The notes below the pieces were generated by a model. It was given only the letters and a program-made list of their open reading frames with translations, ran no database searches and was not told the origin of the DNA. From contig CAIXUE010000204.1 of assembly GCA_903922545.1 (NCBI GenBank), forward strand, positions 1-7,886: 7,886 nucleotides of DNA, in the 5' to 3' direction. Positions 1 through 6,046 of this stretch are shown in pieces (position 1 is the first letter of the stretch; each line of letters begins with the position of its first letter). Source of the DNA: an uncultured Alphaproteobacteria bacterium. GTDB lineage: Bacteria; Pseudomonadota; Alphaproteobacteria; Micropepsales; Micropepsaceae. A program made the position numbers and the translations under genes.

Positions 1-600
1 AAAGCCGATGCAGAACGGCATTTCCGGCAGCTTCAGACCCATCGCCATGCCGGTAGCCACGCCCGCGATGCCGGCGATAACCAAAGCGCGCAGCGGCGGG
101 CCGGTGCGCAATTCTTCGCGCCGCACGATCAGGATCGCCAATCCCGAAAACACGAACACGCTCATCACATCGTCGTAATAGGTGCTGCCGAATTCGGTCA
201 GGGTGAGTGCGCCGAACATGCTGACCAGCGCCAGCGCACCGGCGGTCAGTTTCGCCTCCGCCACGCGGAAACCTTCGCGCCCGATCAGGTAAAGCGGCAC
301 GATGTTGCTGCCCTGGGCCGCGCCCAGGATTGCCACCGCGATCCAGGAACGGGTGTGGGTCGCCAGCCAGTAAAAGGGAATATCCAGCAGCGGATTGTAG
401 TAGCTGGCCTGATGGGCCACCGCGACGTCGAAGCCCAGCCGGTTGTTGAGAAAGGCGTACGGCGCGTACCAGTGATAATTGCGGAAGTCCCAGCTCGTGT
501 CCTTGCCCAGGACCACGACAAACGCGGCCCAGAACAGGATGGTCAGGCCCAGAAAGGCGAGTTCCCGGCTGGTGAGAAAGGGTCGGGAGGGGGACGCCAT
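1..600 (-). CDS. Membrane glycosyltransferase, GT87/GT-C-like (3' end outside window)
   Basis: This is an open frame of 200 codons running leftward off the window, so the C-terminal part is missing. It starts with ATG at 600, followed by a hydrophobic segment (about residues 14-32). A luminal-looking loop then carries WDFRNYH (37-43) and YYNPLLD (67-73), and further membrane segments lie near 84-107, 117-135, 145-160 and 172-190. The acidic/aromatic early loop is typical of polytopic GT-C enzymes annotated as DUF2029/GT87. These use polyprenyl-phosphate sugars on the outer face of the inner membrane. The acceptor and sugar cannot be read from the sequence. The gene follows the GT4 gene on the same strand after an 80-bp gap, so it may be the third gene of one envelope operon. 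The ribosome site is weak (GAAGG about 13 nt upstream). The family call is from recognition of the motif pattern, not a search. Confidence 0.7.
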   Translation of the reverse strand, partial: MASPSRPFLTSRELAFLGLTILFWAAFVVVLGKDTSWDFRNYHWYAPYAFLNNRLGFDVAVAHQASYYNPLLDIPFYWLATHTRSWIAVAILGAAQGSNIVPLYLIGREGFRVAEAKLTAGALALVSMFGALTLTEFGSTYYDDVMSVFVFSGLAILIVRREELRTGPPLRALVIAGIAGVATGMAMGLKLPEMPFCIGF

Positions 601-610
601 CAGTGCCTGA

Positions 611-676
611 AACCTTCGCTGTTTGAAGGTTCTAGCTTGAGAGGCCGGTGAGCAAAAGCTCCGGCGGCGCTTTTGC
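611..676. repeat. Two inverted repeats between the glycosyltransferase genes
   Basis: AACCTTC (611-617) pairs with GAAGGTT (625-631) across 7 nt. GCAAAAGC (652-659) pairs with GCTTTTGC (669-676) across 9 nt. Neither stem is GC-rich or followed by a T run on the minus strand, so they are poor intrinsic terminators. They could act as an attenuator or processing site between the two genes, or mean nothing. Confidence 0.35.
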
Positions 677-680
677 CGCC

Positions 681-1703
681 CTATTCCGGATCCGGCTCGA
701 CGACGATGTTCTTCAGGAATTGCAGGGTGCAGGCCCGCCAGGAATGTCCCAGGGCGAACTCCCGGGGACGGGGGCTTTGGGGGCTTCTGGCGATCTCCAG
801 GGCTCTCAGGCAGGCAGCCTGCAGGTCTTCATCCAGGGCGCCCACAGGGGCGTCCCCAACCACGTCCAGCGGCCCCTGAACGGGATAGGCCGCCACCGGA
901 ATGCCGCAGGCCAGGGCCTCCAGCAGCACCAGGCCAAACGTGTCGGTCCGGCTGGGAAAGACAAAGACAGTACTGGCGCTATAGGCGCGCACCAGCGCCT
1001 CGCCTGACAGCGCCCCCAGAAACTGTACGGCGGGGTATTTGGCGGTCAGGGCCGTGCGGGCCGGCCCGTCGCCCACCACCACTTTGGTGCCGGGCAAATC
1101 GAGGGCCAGAAAGGCTTCGATATTCTTCTCCACCGCCACCCGTCCCACATAAAGCCAGATGGGCGCTTCATAAGGCAGGCTTGCGTCCGCCACGGGATGG
1201 AACTGTTCCACATCCACGCCGCGCGACCAGATGCGCAAATGCTCAAAGCCGTGGCTGGCCATTTCGCGTTTCAGGCTTTGCGTCGCCACCATCATCGCCA
1301 TGGCGGGCCCGTGAAACCAGCGCAGCCAGCGATAGACATACTCCAGCGGAATGAAGGGAAAACGTGCCTTCACATATTCTGGAAAGCGGGTGTGGAACGA
1401 GGTGGAAAAACTGATGCCGTATTTGATGCAGATGGCCCGCGCCGAAAGCCCCAGCGTGCCTTCGGTGGCGATATGCACCGCGTCCGGCGCGAATTCGCGG
1501 ATTTCCTTTTCCAGCATGGCGCGGGGAAACAGCGCCAGGCGGATTTCCGGATAGGTGGGCATCGGCACGGTGAAACGGCCTTCGGGTGTCGCATACCGCA
1601 CCTGATGGCCCAGCGCGCTCAGATCCTCGCCCAGCACTTCCAGGGTGCGCACCACGCCATTGACCTGGGGCTTCCAGGCATCGGTGACGATCAGGATTTT
1701 CAA
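681..1703 (-). CDS. Glycosyltransferase family 4 (GT-B fold), alpha-mannosyltransferase-like
   Basis: This 340-residue GT-B retaining glycosyltransferase transfers a sugar from a nucleotide sugar to a lipid or glycan acceptor at the cytoplasmic face. Visible motifs, counted from the chosen start, are KILIVTDAW (2-10), the QVNGV loop (13-17), HTRFPEY (104-110), RGVDVEQFHP (161-170), YVGRVAVEKN (185-194), VVGDGP (209-214) and the donor-site block around 251-270. In that block the EX7E pair is D254...E262, a known family variation. The length is a little under the usual 350-400. I chose the TTG at 1701-1703 because the family starts M-K-I-L-I-V-T-D. An in-frame GTG at 1713-1715 is the alternative. 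A longer in-frame ATG at 1874 would run 124 bp into the upstream gene and is unlikely. The start lies about 46 bp after the metallophosphoesterase stop on the same strand, suggesting co-transcription. The exact substrate is unknown. Confidence 0.88.
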   Translation of the reverse strand: MKILIVTDAWKPQVNGVVRTLEVLGEDLSALGHQVRYATPEGRFTVPMPTYPEIRLALFPRAMLEKEIREFAPDAVHIATEGTLGLSARAICIKYGISFSTSFHTRFPEYVKARFPFIPLEYVYRWLRWFHGPAMAMMVATQSLKREMASHGFEHLRIWSRGVDVEQFHPVADASLPYEAPIWLYVGRVAVEKNIEAFLALDLPGTKVVVGDGPARTALTAKYPAVQFLGALSGEALVRAYSASTVFVFPSRTDTFGLVLLEALACGIPVAAYPVQGPLDVVGDAPVGALDEDLQAACLRALEIARSPQSPRPREFALGHSWRACTLQFLKNIVVEPDPE

Positions 1704-1749
1704 ATGCGCGGCCACGCCGGGAACAGGCCCCGGCTGCAGGCGGCGTGCC

Positions 1750-2637
1750 CTACGCGGGAATAAGCGCGGGCGTACCGGCCTCGGCCAGGCGGGTGCTTGT
1801 CTGAGAAGGGGTTGCCCAGCGCAGAATCTCCATATTACCGCGGGCATCTTCGACAAGGGCGCTGCAGCTTTCAACCCAGTCTCCGTCGTTGAGATAAAGG
1901 ATGTCGCCGATCATGCGGATTTCGGCCTGGTGGATATGGCCGCACACCACCCCATCCACACCGCGCTTTTTGGCTTCGGCCGCCACGCATTCCTCATAGC
2001 GGGAGATATATTCCACCGCGTTCTTGACCGTGTGCTTCAGCCAGGCCGACAGCGACCAGTAAGGCAGGCCCAGTGCCTTGCGCGCCCGGAACAGGATTTC
2101 ATTCCACGACAGCGCCACGCCGTAAGCCCAGTCGCCGGCATGGGCCAGCCATTTGGCGCAGGAAATCACGCCATCGAACCGGTCGCCATGCAACACCAGA
2201 AGGCGCTTGCCGTCGGCGGTTTCATGCACCGTCTCGTTGATGATCTCGATGCCGCCGAACAACCGGCCGGCATATTCGCGGGCGAATTCGTCATGATTGC
2301 CCGGCACGAAAATCACGCGCGTGCCGCCATCCACCTTGCGCAGGATTTGCGCCACCACTTCGCCATGCGCCTCATTCCAGAACCAGCGGCGCTTCAGCTG
2401 CCAGCCATCCACAATGTCGCCCACCAGAAACAGGGTCTGGCATTCATTGTGCGCCAGGAAATCCGCCAGCGCCTCGGCCTTGCAGCCGCGCGTGCCCAGA
2501 TGCGTGTCCGAAATGAAAATCGTGCGGTGCTGCCGCATCGGCCGCGAACTGGGATGAAGGTGCGATGCGCGTGCATGGGAAGGTAAGGGGGGAATAAAAC
2601 TCGTCAGGGCATTGTCGAAACTGAGAGAGTTCGCCAT
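1750..2637 (-). CDS. Calcineurin-like metallophosphoesterase, UDP-2,3-diacylglucosamine diphosphatase-like
   Basis: This 295-residue binuclear metal phosphoesterase has the full metal-binding set: DTH (D44, H46), GDIVD (73-77), GNHD (113-116), HGD (150-152) and GHIH (233-236). The layout matches LpxH-like enzymes, which cleave the pyrophosphate of UDP-2,3-diacylglucosamine in lipid A synthesis. Most alphaproteobacteria use the unrelated LpxI for that step, so this paralogue may act on another pyrophosphate or phospholipid. I chose ATG 2637 because GAGGAG lies directly upstream (2641-2646). The catalytic domain itself begins only near residue 34, leaving a poorly conserved N-terminal extension. 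An internal ATG at 2538 (M34) would remove it. A longer reading back to 2859 has no support. It heads a leftward gene group with two glycosyltransferases, which points to envelope glycolipid metabolism. Confidence 0.85.
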   Translation of the reverse strand: MANSLSFDNALTSFIPPLPSHARASHLHPSSRPMRQHRTIFISDTHLGTRGCKAEALADFLAHNECQTLFLVGDIVDGWQLKRRWFWNEAHGEVVAQILRKVDGGTRVIFVPGNHDEFAREYAGRLFGGIEIINETVHETADGKRLLVLHGDRFDGVISCAKWLAHAGDWAYGVALSWNEILFRARKALGLPYWSLSAWLKHTVKNAVEYISRYEECVAAEAKKRGVDGVVCGHIHQAEIRMIGDILYLNDGDWVESCSALVEDARGNMEILRWATPSQTSTRLAEAGTPALIPA

Positions 2638-2889
2638 GCGCTCCTCGCTAACGCCGGAAAAGTGTTGGTGCCGAATCAGGACCTTTCCGGTTTGGCGGCT
2701 GGATAAACGACGTGTACGAATCTTTTGTCTCGCCGGGACGACAGTCCCGTGAAGCACGCAATGCTTAATGTGGAACCCCGCTTTTCCCGCGCTGCACAAG
2801 ATCTGCAAAATACGATTGGCAGCCATTCCAAAGCCGCAAATTGCCCAGTTTTCAGCCAAAAATGCTGATGAAAACGCCTTTCATCGCCC
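2638..2889. other. Gene-free leader region of the metallophosphoesterase with inverted repeats
   Basis: I see no convincing gene here. It should contain the minus-strand promoter and leader of the metallophosphoesterase, but no clear -35/-10 pair stands out. Three inverted repeats are visible: CCGGAAA/TTTCCGG (2654-2660, 2684-2690), a tight hairpin CGGGAC-gaca-GTCCCG (2734-2749), and GTTTTCA/TGAAAAC (2848-2854, 2869-2875). Their role is unknown; a structured 5' leader is possible. Confidence 0.4.
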
Positions 2890-2918
2890 TTGCGCCCACC
2901 CCCCCTTTGGATCATATT
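2890..2918 (+). promoter_or_regulatory. Candidate sigma-70-type promoter for the small RNA
   Basis: TTGCGC (2890-2895) and CATATT (2913-2918) are separated by 17 nt. The match to the alphaproteobacterial CTTGAC-N17-CTATAT pattern is moderate, and CTTG is kept in the -35. Initiation would be expected near A2924, giving a transcript of about 94 nt to the terminator at 3017. The call rests on position relative to the terminator as much as on the match. Confidence 0.4.
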
Positions 2919-2923
2919 GTTGC

Positions 2924-3017
2924 AGCGCGGTATTGCGATCTTCGATTGCGAAGCCGCCGCCCTTCCTGGGCGTTTCCTCCCTGAACTTGGCCGCTCTCAC
3001 GAGCGGCCATTTTTTTT
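2924..3017 (+). ncRNA. Candidate small regulatory RNA with exposed anti-Shine-Dalgarno motif
   Basis: A strong plus-strand terminator ends this stretch, yet no plus-strand protein gene precedes it, because the neighbours on both sides read leftward. The predicted RNA folds into three stems. Stem 1 pairs 2933-2940 with 2944-2951 (8 pairs including two G-U). Stem 2 is CGCCC-ttcct-GGGCG (2958-2972) with a pyrimidine loop. The terminator stem is at 2988-3009. Between stems 2 and 3 lies an apparently single-stranded pyrimidine run with CCTCCC (2976-2981), complementary to Shine-Dalgarno sequences. This layout (short stems, CU-rich seed, U-tailed terminator) is that of trans-acting, often Hfq-bound alphaproteobacterial sRNAs such as the alpha-r14 and AbcR types. 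I cannot assign a family. Transcription is inferred only, and the 5' end depends on the proposed promoter. Confidence 0.5.
2988..3017 (+). terminator. Rho-independent terminator, plus strand
   Basis: TGGCCGCTC (2988-2996) pairs perfectly with GAGCGGCCA (3001-3009) across a TCAC loop, and eight T follow (3010-3017). The T run is on the plus strand only, so it does not serve the leftward amidohydrolase gene to its right. Confidence 0.88.
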
Positions 3018-3098
3018 GGCGGTCATTTTGGCTGCTGGCGGCGTCGCTCGTCGCTCATTGGCAAAGCCAACTTCGCTCCTCGCTCCTGACCATCAACC

Positions 3099-3125
3099 AA
3101 AATGCCTCGCCAAAAATCCGAGGCA
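3099..3125 (-). terminator. Candidate terminator of the amidohydrolase gene, minus strand
   Basis: TGCCTCG (3103-3109) pairs with CGAGGCA (3119-3125) across 9 nt. Read on the minus strand the stem is followed by a short T tract (TTTT then GG). It lies about 30 bp after the stop of the leftward amidohydrolase gene, where a terminator is expected. The short U tract makes it weaker than the one at 2988-3017. Confidence 0.5.
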
Positions 3126-3155
3126 AGGAATTGGCAATTGAATAAGAAAAAATCT

Positions 3156-4070
3156 CTATTCCGCAGCGAGTGGGAAGTTGCCGCCGCGCGAAAGCGATGA
3201 CAGCGGCGTGGCCGTCAGCCGCGTCAGGGCGGCCATCAGTTTTTTCTGCACGGTGCCGAAACAGGGCCGCCGCGACAGGGAATTTTCTTCCAGGTAAAGG
3301 CTGCGGTTGATTTCGATCTGCAGGGCATGGCACCCCGCGCCGCTTTTGCCATACAGCGCCGTGGTGTAGCCGCCGGCATAGGGCGAATTGCGCACCAGGC
3401 TGAAACCGGCATGGCTGAAGGCGTTTTCCGCCGCCGCGGTCACCAGCGCCGGCGCCGAAGCGCCATAACGGTCGCCCAGCACAATATCGGGCACCGCCAA
3501 AGCCGAAGGCATGGAATGGCAATCCACCACAATCGCCAAGCCAAAGCGCGCCATGGTTTCTTCCACCAGCGCCTTCAGCGCCGCGTGATAAGGCCGGTGC
3601 AGCATGGCCAGGCGCCGCTCACCTTCTTCGGGCGCCAGCCTCCCGCGATAAATCTCGGCCCCATCGCGCACAATGCGGGGAATGACGCCCAAGCCCGCCA
3701 GCACCCGGGGACTGGGCGCATCCACCGCCACGCTGAGGGGACCTGAGAACATATTGGGGTCCAGCTCATGGGGGCCGCGATTGGCGTCGCAATAGGCCCT
3801 GGGGAAGCGGGCGGCGATCAGGGGTGCGCCCAGATCGATCACCCCCTCGAACAGCTCGTCCACAAAAGCGTCTTCCGACCGGCGCAGGGTCAGCGAATCA
3901 AGCCGGCTGGCCTTGGCCAGGCTGGCCGGATAGACGCGGCCGGAATGGGGGGAAGCAAAGACAAAAGGCAGGCTCTGGCGCACCGGCCGGGTCACCCGGA
4001 AAGGCTCGGCATAAAGCAGGGCCAGGGCGGCGTCGCCCGCGGGGGCATTGGGCAGATCGGGCAGGGCCAT
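3156..4070 (-). CDS. N-formylglutamate amidohydrolase family protein
   Basis: This is a 304-residue protein of the N-formylglutamate amidohydrolase family (PF05013), whose reference members hydrolyse N-formyl-L-glutamate to glutamate and formate late in one histidine degradation route. Family motifs are all visible: ASPHSG (39-44), RSEDAFVDEL (64-73), YCDANRGPHELDP (93-105), YHAAL (161-165), VDCHSMP (182-188), PYAGGYTT (230-237) and QIEINRSLYL (251-260). The conserved H, E and D residues fit a metal-dependent hydrolase. No hut genes are nearby, so the substrate may differ from the textbook one; hence no gene symbol is given. I chose ATG 4070, with GGAAAA upstream. An in-frame ATG at 4175 would add a low-complexity leader reaching into the CtrA-like site and is unlikely. 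The gene is divergent from cpdR, and I recall this pairing as common in alphaproteobacteria. Confidence 0.9.
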   Translation of the reverse strand: MALPDLPNAPAGDAALALLYAEPFRVTRPVRQSLPFVFASPHSGRVYPASLAKASRLDSLTLRRSEDAFVDELFEGVIDLGAPLIAARFPRAYCDANRGPHELDPNMFSGPLSVAVDAPSPRVLAGLGVIPRIVRDGAEIYRGRLAPEEGERRLAMLHRPYHAALKALVEETMARFGLAIVVDCHSMPSALAVPDIVLGDRYGASAPALVTAAAENAFSHAGFSLVRNSPYAGGYTTALYGKSGAGCHALQIEINRSLYLEENSLSRRPCFGTVQKKLMAALTRLTATPLSSLSRGGNFPLAAE

Positions 4071-4167
4071 GGCGGTTTTCCGGGCGAACCGCCTTAAAAG
4101 ACCCCATGCAGGGGCTTGGCGCAAGGCGGCCGGGGCCGGTGCACCCGGCCCAGTCTGGAACCCAGCG

Positions 4168-4182
4168 TTAACCATCGTTTAC
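4168..4182 (+). promoter_or_regulatory. Candidate CtrA-binding box upstream of cpdR
   Basis: TTAA (4168-4171), seven bases, then TTAC (4179-4182) matches the CtrA consensus TTAA-N7-TTAA at 7 of 8 positions. It lies 46 bp before the cpdR start and about 100 bp before the divergent amidohydrolase start. A -10-like element may follow near 4201-4210, which would put the box over the -35, the usual place for CtrA activation. CtrA control of cpdR is reported for Caulobacter as I recall, which supports but does not prove function here. Confidence 0.55.
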
Positions 4183-4227
4183 GATTTGGGATATAGGCTC
4201 TAAGTCTAAGGGCTTCTGGGCAGTGTG

Positions 4228-4590
4228 ATGGCACATATCCTTCTGGCGGAAGACGATGAATCGCTGCGCAAATTCCTTGCGGCGGCGCTGATCAAGGCCG
4301 GCCATGCGGTTACCGATTTTGGCGACGGCGCCGAGGCCTGGGATTGCGTCCAGGGCTTTACCTTCGACCTTCTGCTGACCGATATCGTGATGCCCGGCAT
4401 GGACGGGATTGAGTTGGCCAAGCGCGCGGTGGAGCGCAATGCCGAGCTGAAAGTCATGTTCATCACCGGCTTTGCCGCTGTGGCCCTGCACCCGGCTTCG
4501 GGCGCCCCCAAACAGGCCAAAGTCCTCTCCAAACCCTTCCATTTGCGCGAAATCGTGTCGGAAGTGGACCGGATGCTGGCGGCGGCCTGA
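4228..4590 (+). CDS. cpdR: CpdR-type single-domain response regulator
   Basis: This 120-residue receiver domain has no output domain. It has the acidic pocket ED-D (E8, D9, D10), the phosphoacceptor D52 in LLTDIVMPGMDG, the conserved T at ITGFAAVAL, and K in VLSKPFHLREIV. The sequence is strikingly close to Caulobacter CpdR, especially LLLTDIVMPGMDGIELAKRA, KVMFITGFAAVAL and KVLSKPFHLRE. In that organism unphosphorylated CpdR sits at the cell pole and primes ClpXP for degradation of cell-cycle substrates, indirectly including CtrA. Phosphorylation through the CckA-ChpT relay switches it off. The start may be ATG 4228 or the adjoining GTG 4225. The CtrA-like box just upstream fits a feedback in which CtrA drives production of a factor that promotes its own removal. 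Function is assigned by family resemblance. Confidence 0.92.
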   Translation: MAHILLAEDDESLRKFLAAALIKAGHAVTDFGDGAEAWDCVQGFTFDLLLTDIVMPGMDGIELAKRAVERNAELKVMFITGFAAVALHPASGAPKQAKVLSKPFHLREIVSEVDRMLAAA

Positions 4591-4670
4591 TCTCTATCGG
4601 AACGGGCTTTCCACCTTTCCTTCTTTCCTGACCCCCGCTAAAAGACCCCCATTCCGCATATCCGTGAAAC

Positions 4671-4707
4671 GGGCGCGTAGCTCAGCGGGAGAGCACTTCC
4701 TTGACAT
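4671..4707 (+). pseudogene. 5' half of a tRNA-Val(GAC), truncated at the anticodon loop
   Basis: The acceptor strand GGGCGCG (4671-4677), the D arm GCTC-AGCGGGA-GAGC (4680-4694), the anticodon 5' stem CTTCC (4696-4700) and the loop TTGACAT with anticodon GAC (4701-4707) are all in place. No matching 3' anticodon stem, T arm, acceptor CGCGCCC or CCA follows at the right spacing. Instead the next bases make a new hairpin: TTGACA (4701-4706) pairs with TGTCAA (4714-4719), extended by CTTCC with GGAGG (4721-4725). It cannot fold as a tRNA. A scar of integration or rearrangement in the anticodon loop is the likeliest reading. Confidence 0.75.
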
Positions 4708-4816
4708 CTTTCGTGTCAACGGAGGGTTTTCAAAGAGTTAGGTGGAGTTTCGGCACGCTTGTGGTATGCAGCGCGCCAGTTTTAGTTTTGGACCCTCTCG
4801 GGGCCGAACGTCAGAT
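4708..4816. other. Spacer between broken and intact tRNA-Val
   Basis: This is 109 bp of unassigned sequence, less GC-rich than the flanking core genes. It begins with the hairpin described for the broken tRNA and ends with a stem-like GGaCCC-tctc-GGGgCC (4790-4805) just before the intact tRNA. It should hold whatever promoter drives the intact tRNA, unless that is read from upstream. I see no coding potential. Confidence 0.4.
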
Positions 4817-4891
4817 GGGCAATTAGCTCAGCGGGAGAGCGTCCCCTTGACATGGGGAAGGTCAGAGGTTCAATCCCTCTATTGCCCACCA
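4817..4891 (+). tRNA. tRNA-Val(GAC), complete with encoded CCA
   Basis: The cloverleaf is perfect by eye. Acceptor GGGCAAT pairs with ATTGCCC (4881-4887). The D arm is GCTC/GAGC with loop AGCGGGA. The anticodon stem TCCCC/GGGGA encloses TTGACAT with anticodon GAC at 4849-4851. The T arm is AGAGG-TTCAATC-CCTCT. Discriminator A4888 is followed by CCA (4889-4891). Its acceptor differs from that of the broken copy upstream, so they were two distinct valine tRNA genes or one was imported. The 3' end adjoins an integrase gene and is the probable attachment site. Confidence 0.97.
4860..4891 (+). other. Probable attachment site (one end of the island) in tRNA-Val 3' part
   Basis: The integrase gene ends 3 bp after the tRNA CCA and is transcribed toward it, the classic layout for tRNA-targeting tyrosine recombinases. 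The core is inferred to be the T arm plus acceptor strand, which integration reconstitutes. No second copy of this segment is present elsewhere in the window, so the core length and the far att site cannot be defined here. Confidence 0.55.
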
Positions 4892-4894
4892 TCT

Positions 4895-6046
4895 TCAAGC
4901 ACTTACAGCATTTTCGGAGTCGCCCGCGACCAACTGCGGTTGCAGCGGCAGGATGATTTTGCGCTTCTTCATCTTCGCCTCGATGTCCGCCATGACGGCA
5001 TCAATCGCAACCCGCGCCGCGCTCAGATAAGTCGGGTCGTATTTGGCGTAGATCTCGGTGGTGCGTAGACCAGCATGCTTGTGGCCGAGCATGCCCTGCA
5101 CCTCCCACGGCGGCACGCCCCGCCGCCTGAGTTCTTTGGCCATGGTGTGCCGGATACTGTAGGGCGACACCCTGACTGGCAGACCCTTGATATGGGTTGG
5201 GAACCGCTGAAATGTCTTCTTGACCGAATGCACACGCTCACCGTGATAGGTGATCACGTAGTTTGTCTTCAGCCTCTGCAGCCAAGGCAACAGCGTGTTC
5301 GTCATCGGGACGGTCGGCCGATACTTCTTGGTCTGGCGCCGACCGTCGGGATTGAGGCGCACCAGTTTGCTCTCGAAGTCGAGCTGGAACCGGGTCAGTT
5401 CCAGGACAGCCTCGGGTCGAGCCATGGTGTTGGCCATCACCAGACAGAATAGCAGGATGTGGTCTGACTTCGCATTGTCGAAGATCAGCGCCATTTGGTC
5501 GAGCGTCAGCGCCCGTTCCTTTGGCTCGTCGACCTGGACCGATGGGATAAAGGGAACGTGGGTTACCTCACCTTCACGCTTGGCACGGTTCAAAGCCGAC
5601 CGCCCATCGCAGAGGCACCTGTTGATTGTCGCTGGCGCCCAACCTTTAGTCTGTAGATCTTCGACGAATTCCCGAATGCGCCGCTTCGTGAGGTCCGCCA
5701 CCATGACGGGCCCGAAGAACTCGTTCCATCGATCCAGATTGGGTTTGATCACGTGATGGGATCTAAGCTTCGACGCATGATGGGTCCAGTACCGCATAAG
5801 CACTGTGGCAAGCGGTACGTTGGATGGGTCTTCATCGACCATGGTCTCGTTCTTGAGTACCCAGTCGGCAAGTATCAGCTTGGCTTCTTCAAGGTCCGCT
5901 GTGCCAAGAGAAACGCGGCGTGTCTGTCGCGATCTTTTGTCATACCAAGTCCGTTGCCAGACACCGTCAGGCGCGTCAGGCCTTTTGGAGATCCAGTATT
6001 CTCCAAGTTCAAAGACACGGCCTCTAGACTGTTTCTTTCGTGACAT
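4895..6046 (-). CDS. Tyrosine-type site-specific integrase
   Basis: This 383-residue phage/island integrase catalyses recombination between attP and the tRNA-Val attB. The N-terminal arm-binding part includes YDKRSRQTRRVSLGT (35-49). A SAM-like core-binding domain spans about 77-160 and the catalytic domain about 175-345. Catalytic candidates are R210 (in MARPEAVLELT), K240 or K241, R299 in PYSIRHT, H322 in GHKHAG and nucleophile Y333 in TTEIYA. The usual first His of the HxxR box is Tyr (Y296), a variant I recall from other alphaproteobacterial integrases. The start ATG 6046 is set by a strong AGGAGG 10 nt upstream and by the conserved MSRKK start. The frame overlaps the HTH gene upstream by 172 nt. 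The stop is 3 bp from the tRNA, so the last codons lie at the attachment boundary. Confidence 0.95.
   Translation of the reverse strand: MSRKKQSRGRVFELGEYWISKRPDAPDGVWQRTWYDKRSRQTRRVSLGTADLEEAKLILADWVLKNETMVDEDPSNVPLATVLMRYWTHHASKLRSHHVIKPNLDRWNEFFGPVMVADLTKRRIREFVEDLQTKGWAPATINRCLCDGRSALNRAKREGEVTHVPFIPSVQVDEPKERALTLDQMALIFDNAKSDHILLFCLVMANTMARPEAVLELTRFQLDFESKLVRLNPDGRRQTKKYRPTVPMTNTLLPWLQRLKTNYVITYHGERVHSVKKTFQRFPTHIKGLPVRVSPYSIRHTMAKELRRRGVPPWEVQGMLGHKHAGLRTTEIYAKYDPTYLSAARVAIDAVMADIEAKMKKRKIILPLQPQLVAGDSENAVSA

Noticed and set aside
1704..1874. Upstream ATG start for the GT4 glycosyltransferase
   Set aside because: It would overlap the metallophosphoesterase gene by over 120 bp, and the extra residues do not resemble the family, which begins at KILIVTDAW.
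1197..2586. Long plus-strand open frames of 188 and 313 codons
   Set aside because: They lie antisense to the GT4 and metallophosphoesterase genes, which show full catalytic motifs. The plus-strand products have no recognisable motifs and owe their length to high GC.
3030..3090. Repeated CGCTC/TCGCTC words that looked like a short repeat array
   Set aside because: The spacing is irregular and the units degenerate; they do not form a CRISPR or tandem repeat. A small hairpin TTGGC-aaa-GCCAA (3058-3070) is present but without a T run.
2768..3145. Plus-strand frame of 125 codons across the sRNA region
   Set aside because: It has no ribosome site, runs straight through a strong terminator with its T run, and its composition changes along its length, so it is not a credible gene.
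4071..4175. Upstream ATG start for the amidohydrolase
   Set aside because: The added residues are Ala/Pro/Arg-rich without family similarity and would overlap the CtrA-like site; ATG 4070 has a ribosome site.
4671..4816. A complete, intron-containing tRNA-Val at the first copy
   Set aside because: CTTCC can pair with GGAGG after the insertion, but no T arm or properly spaced acceptor strand follows. CGCGCC at 4772-4777 is not preceded by a T stem.
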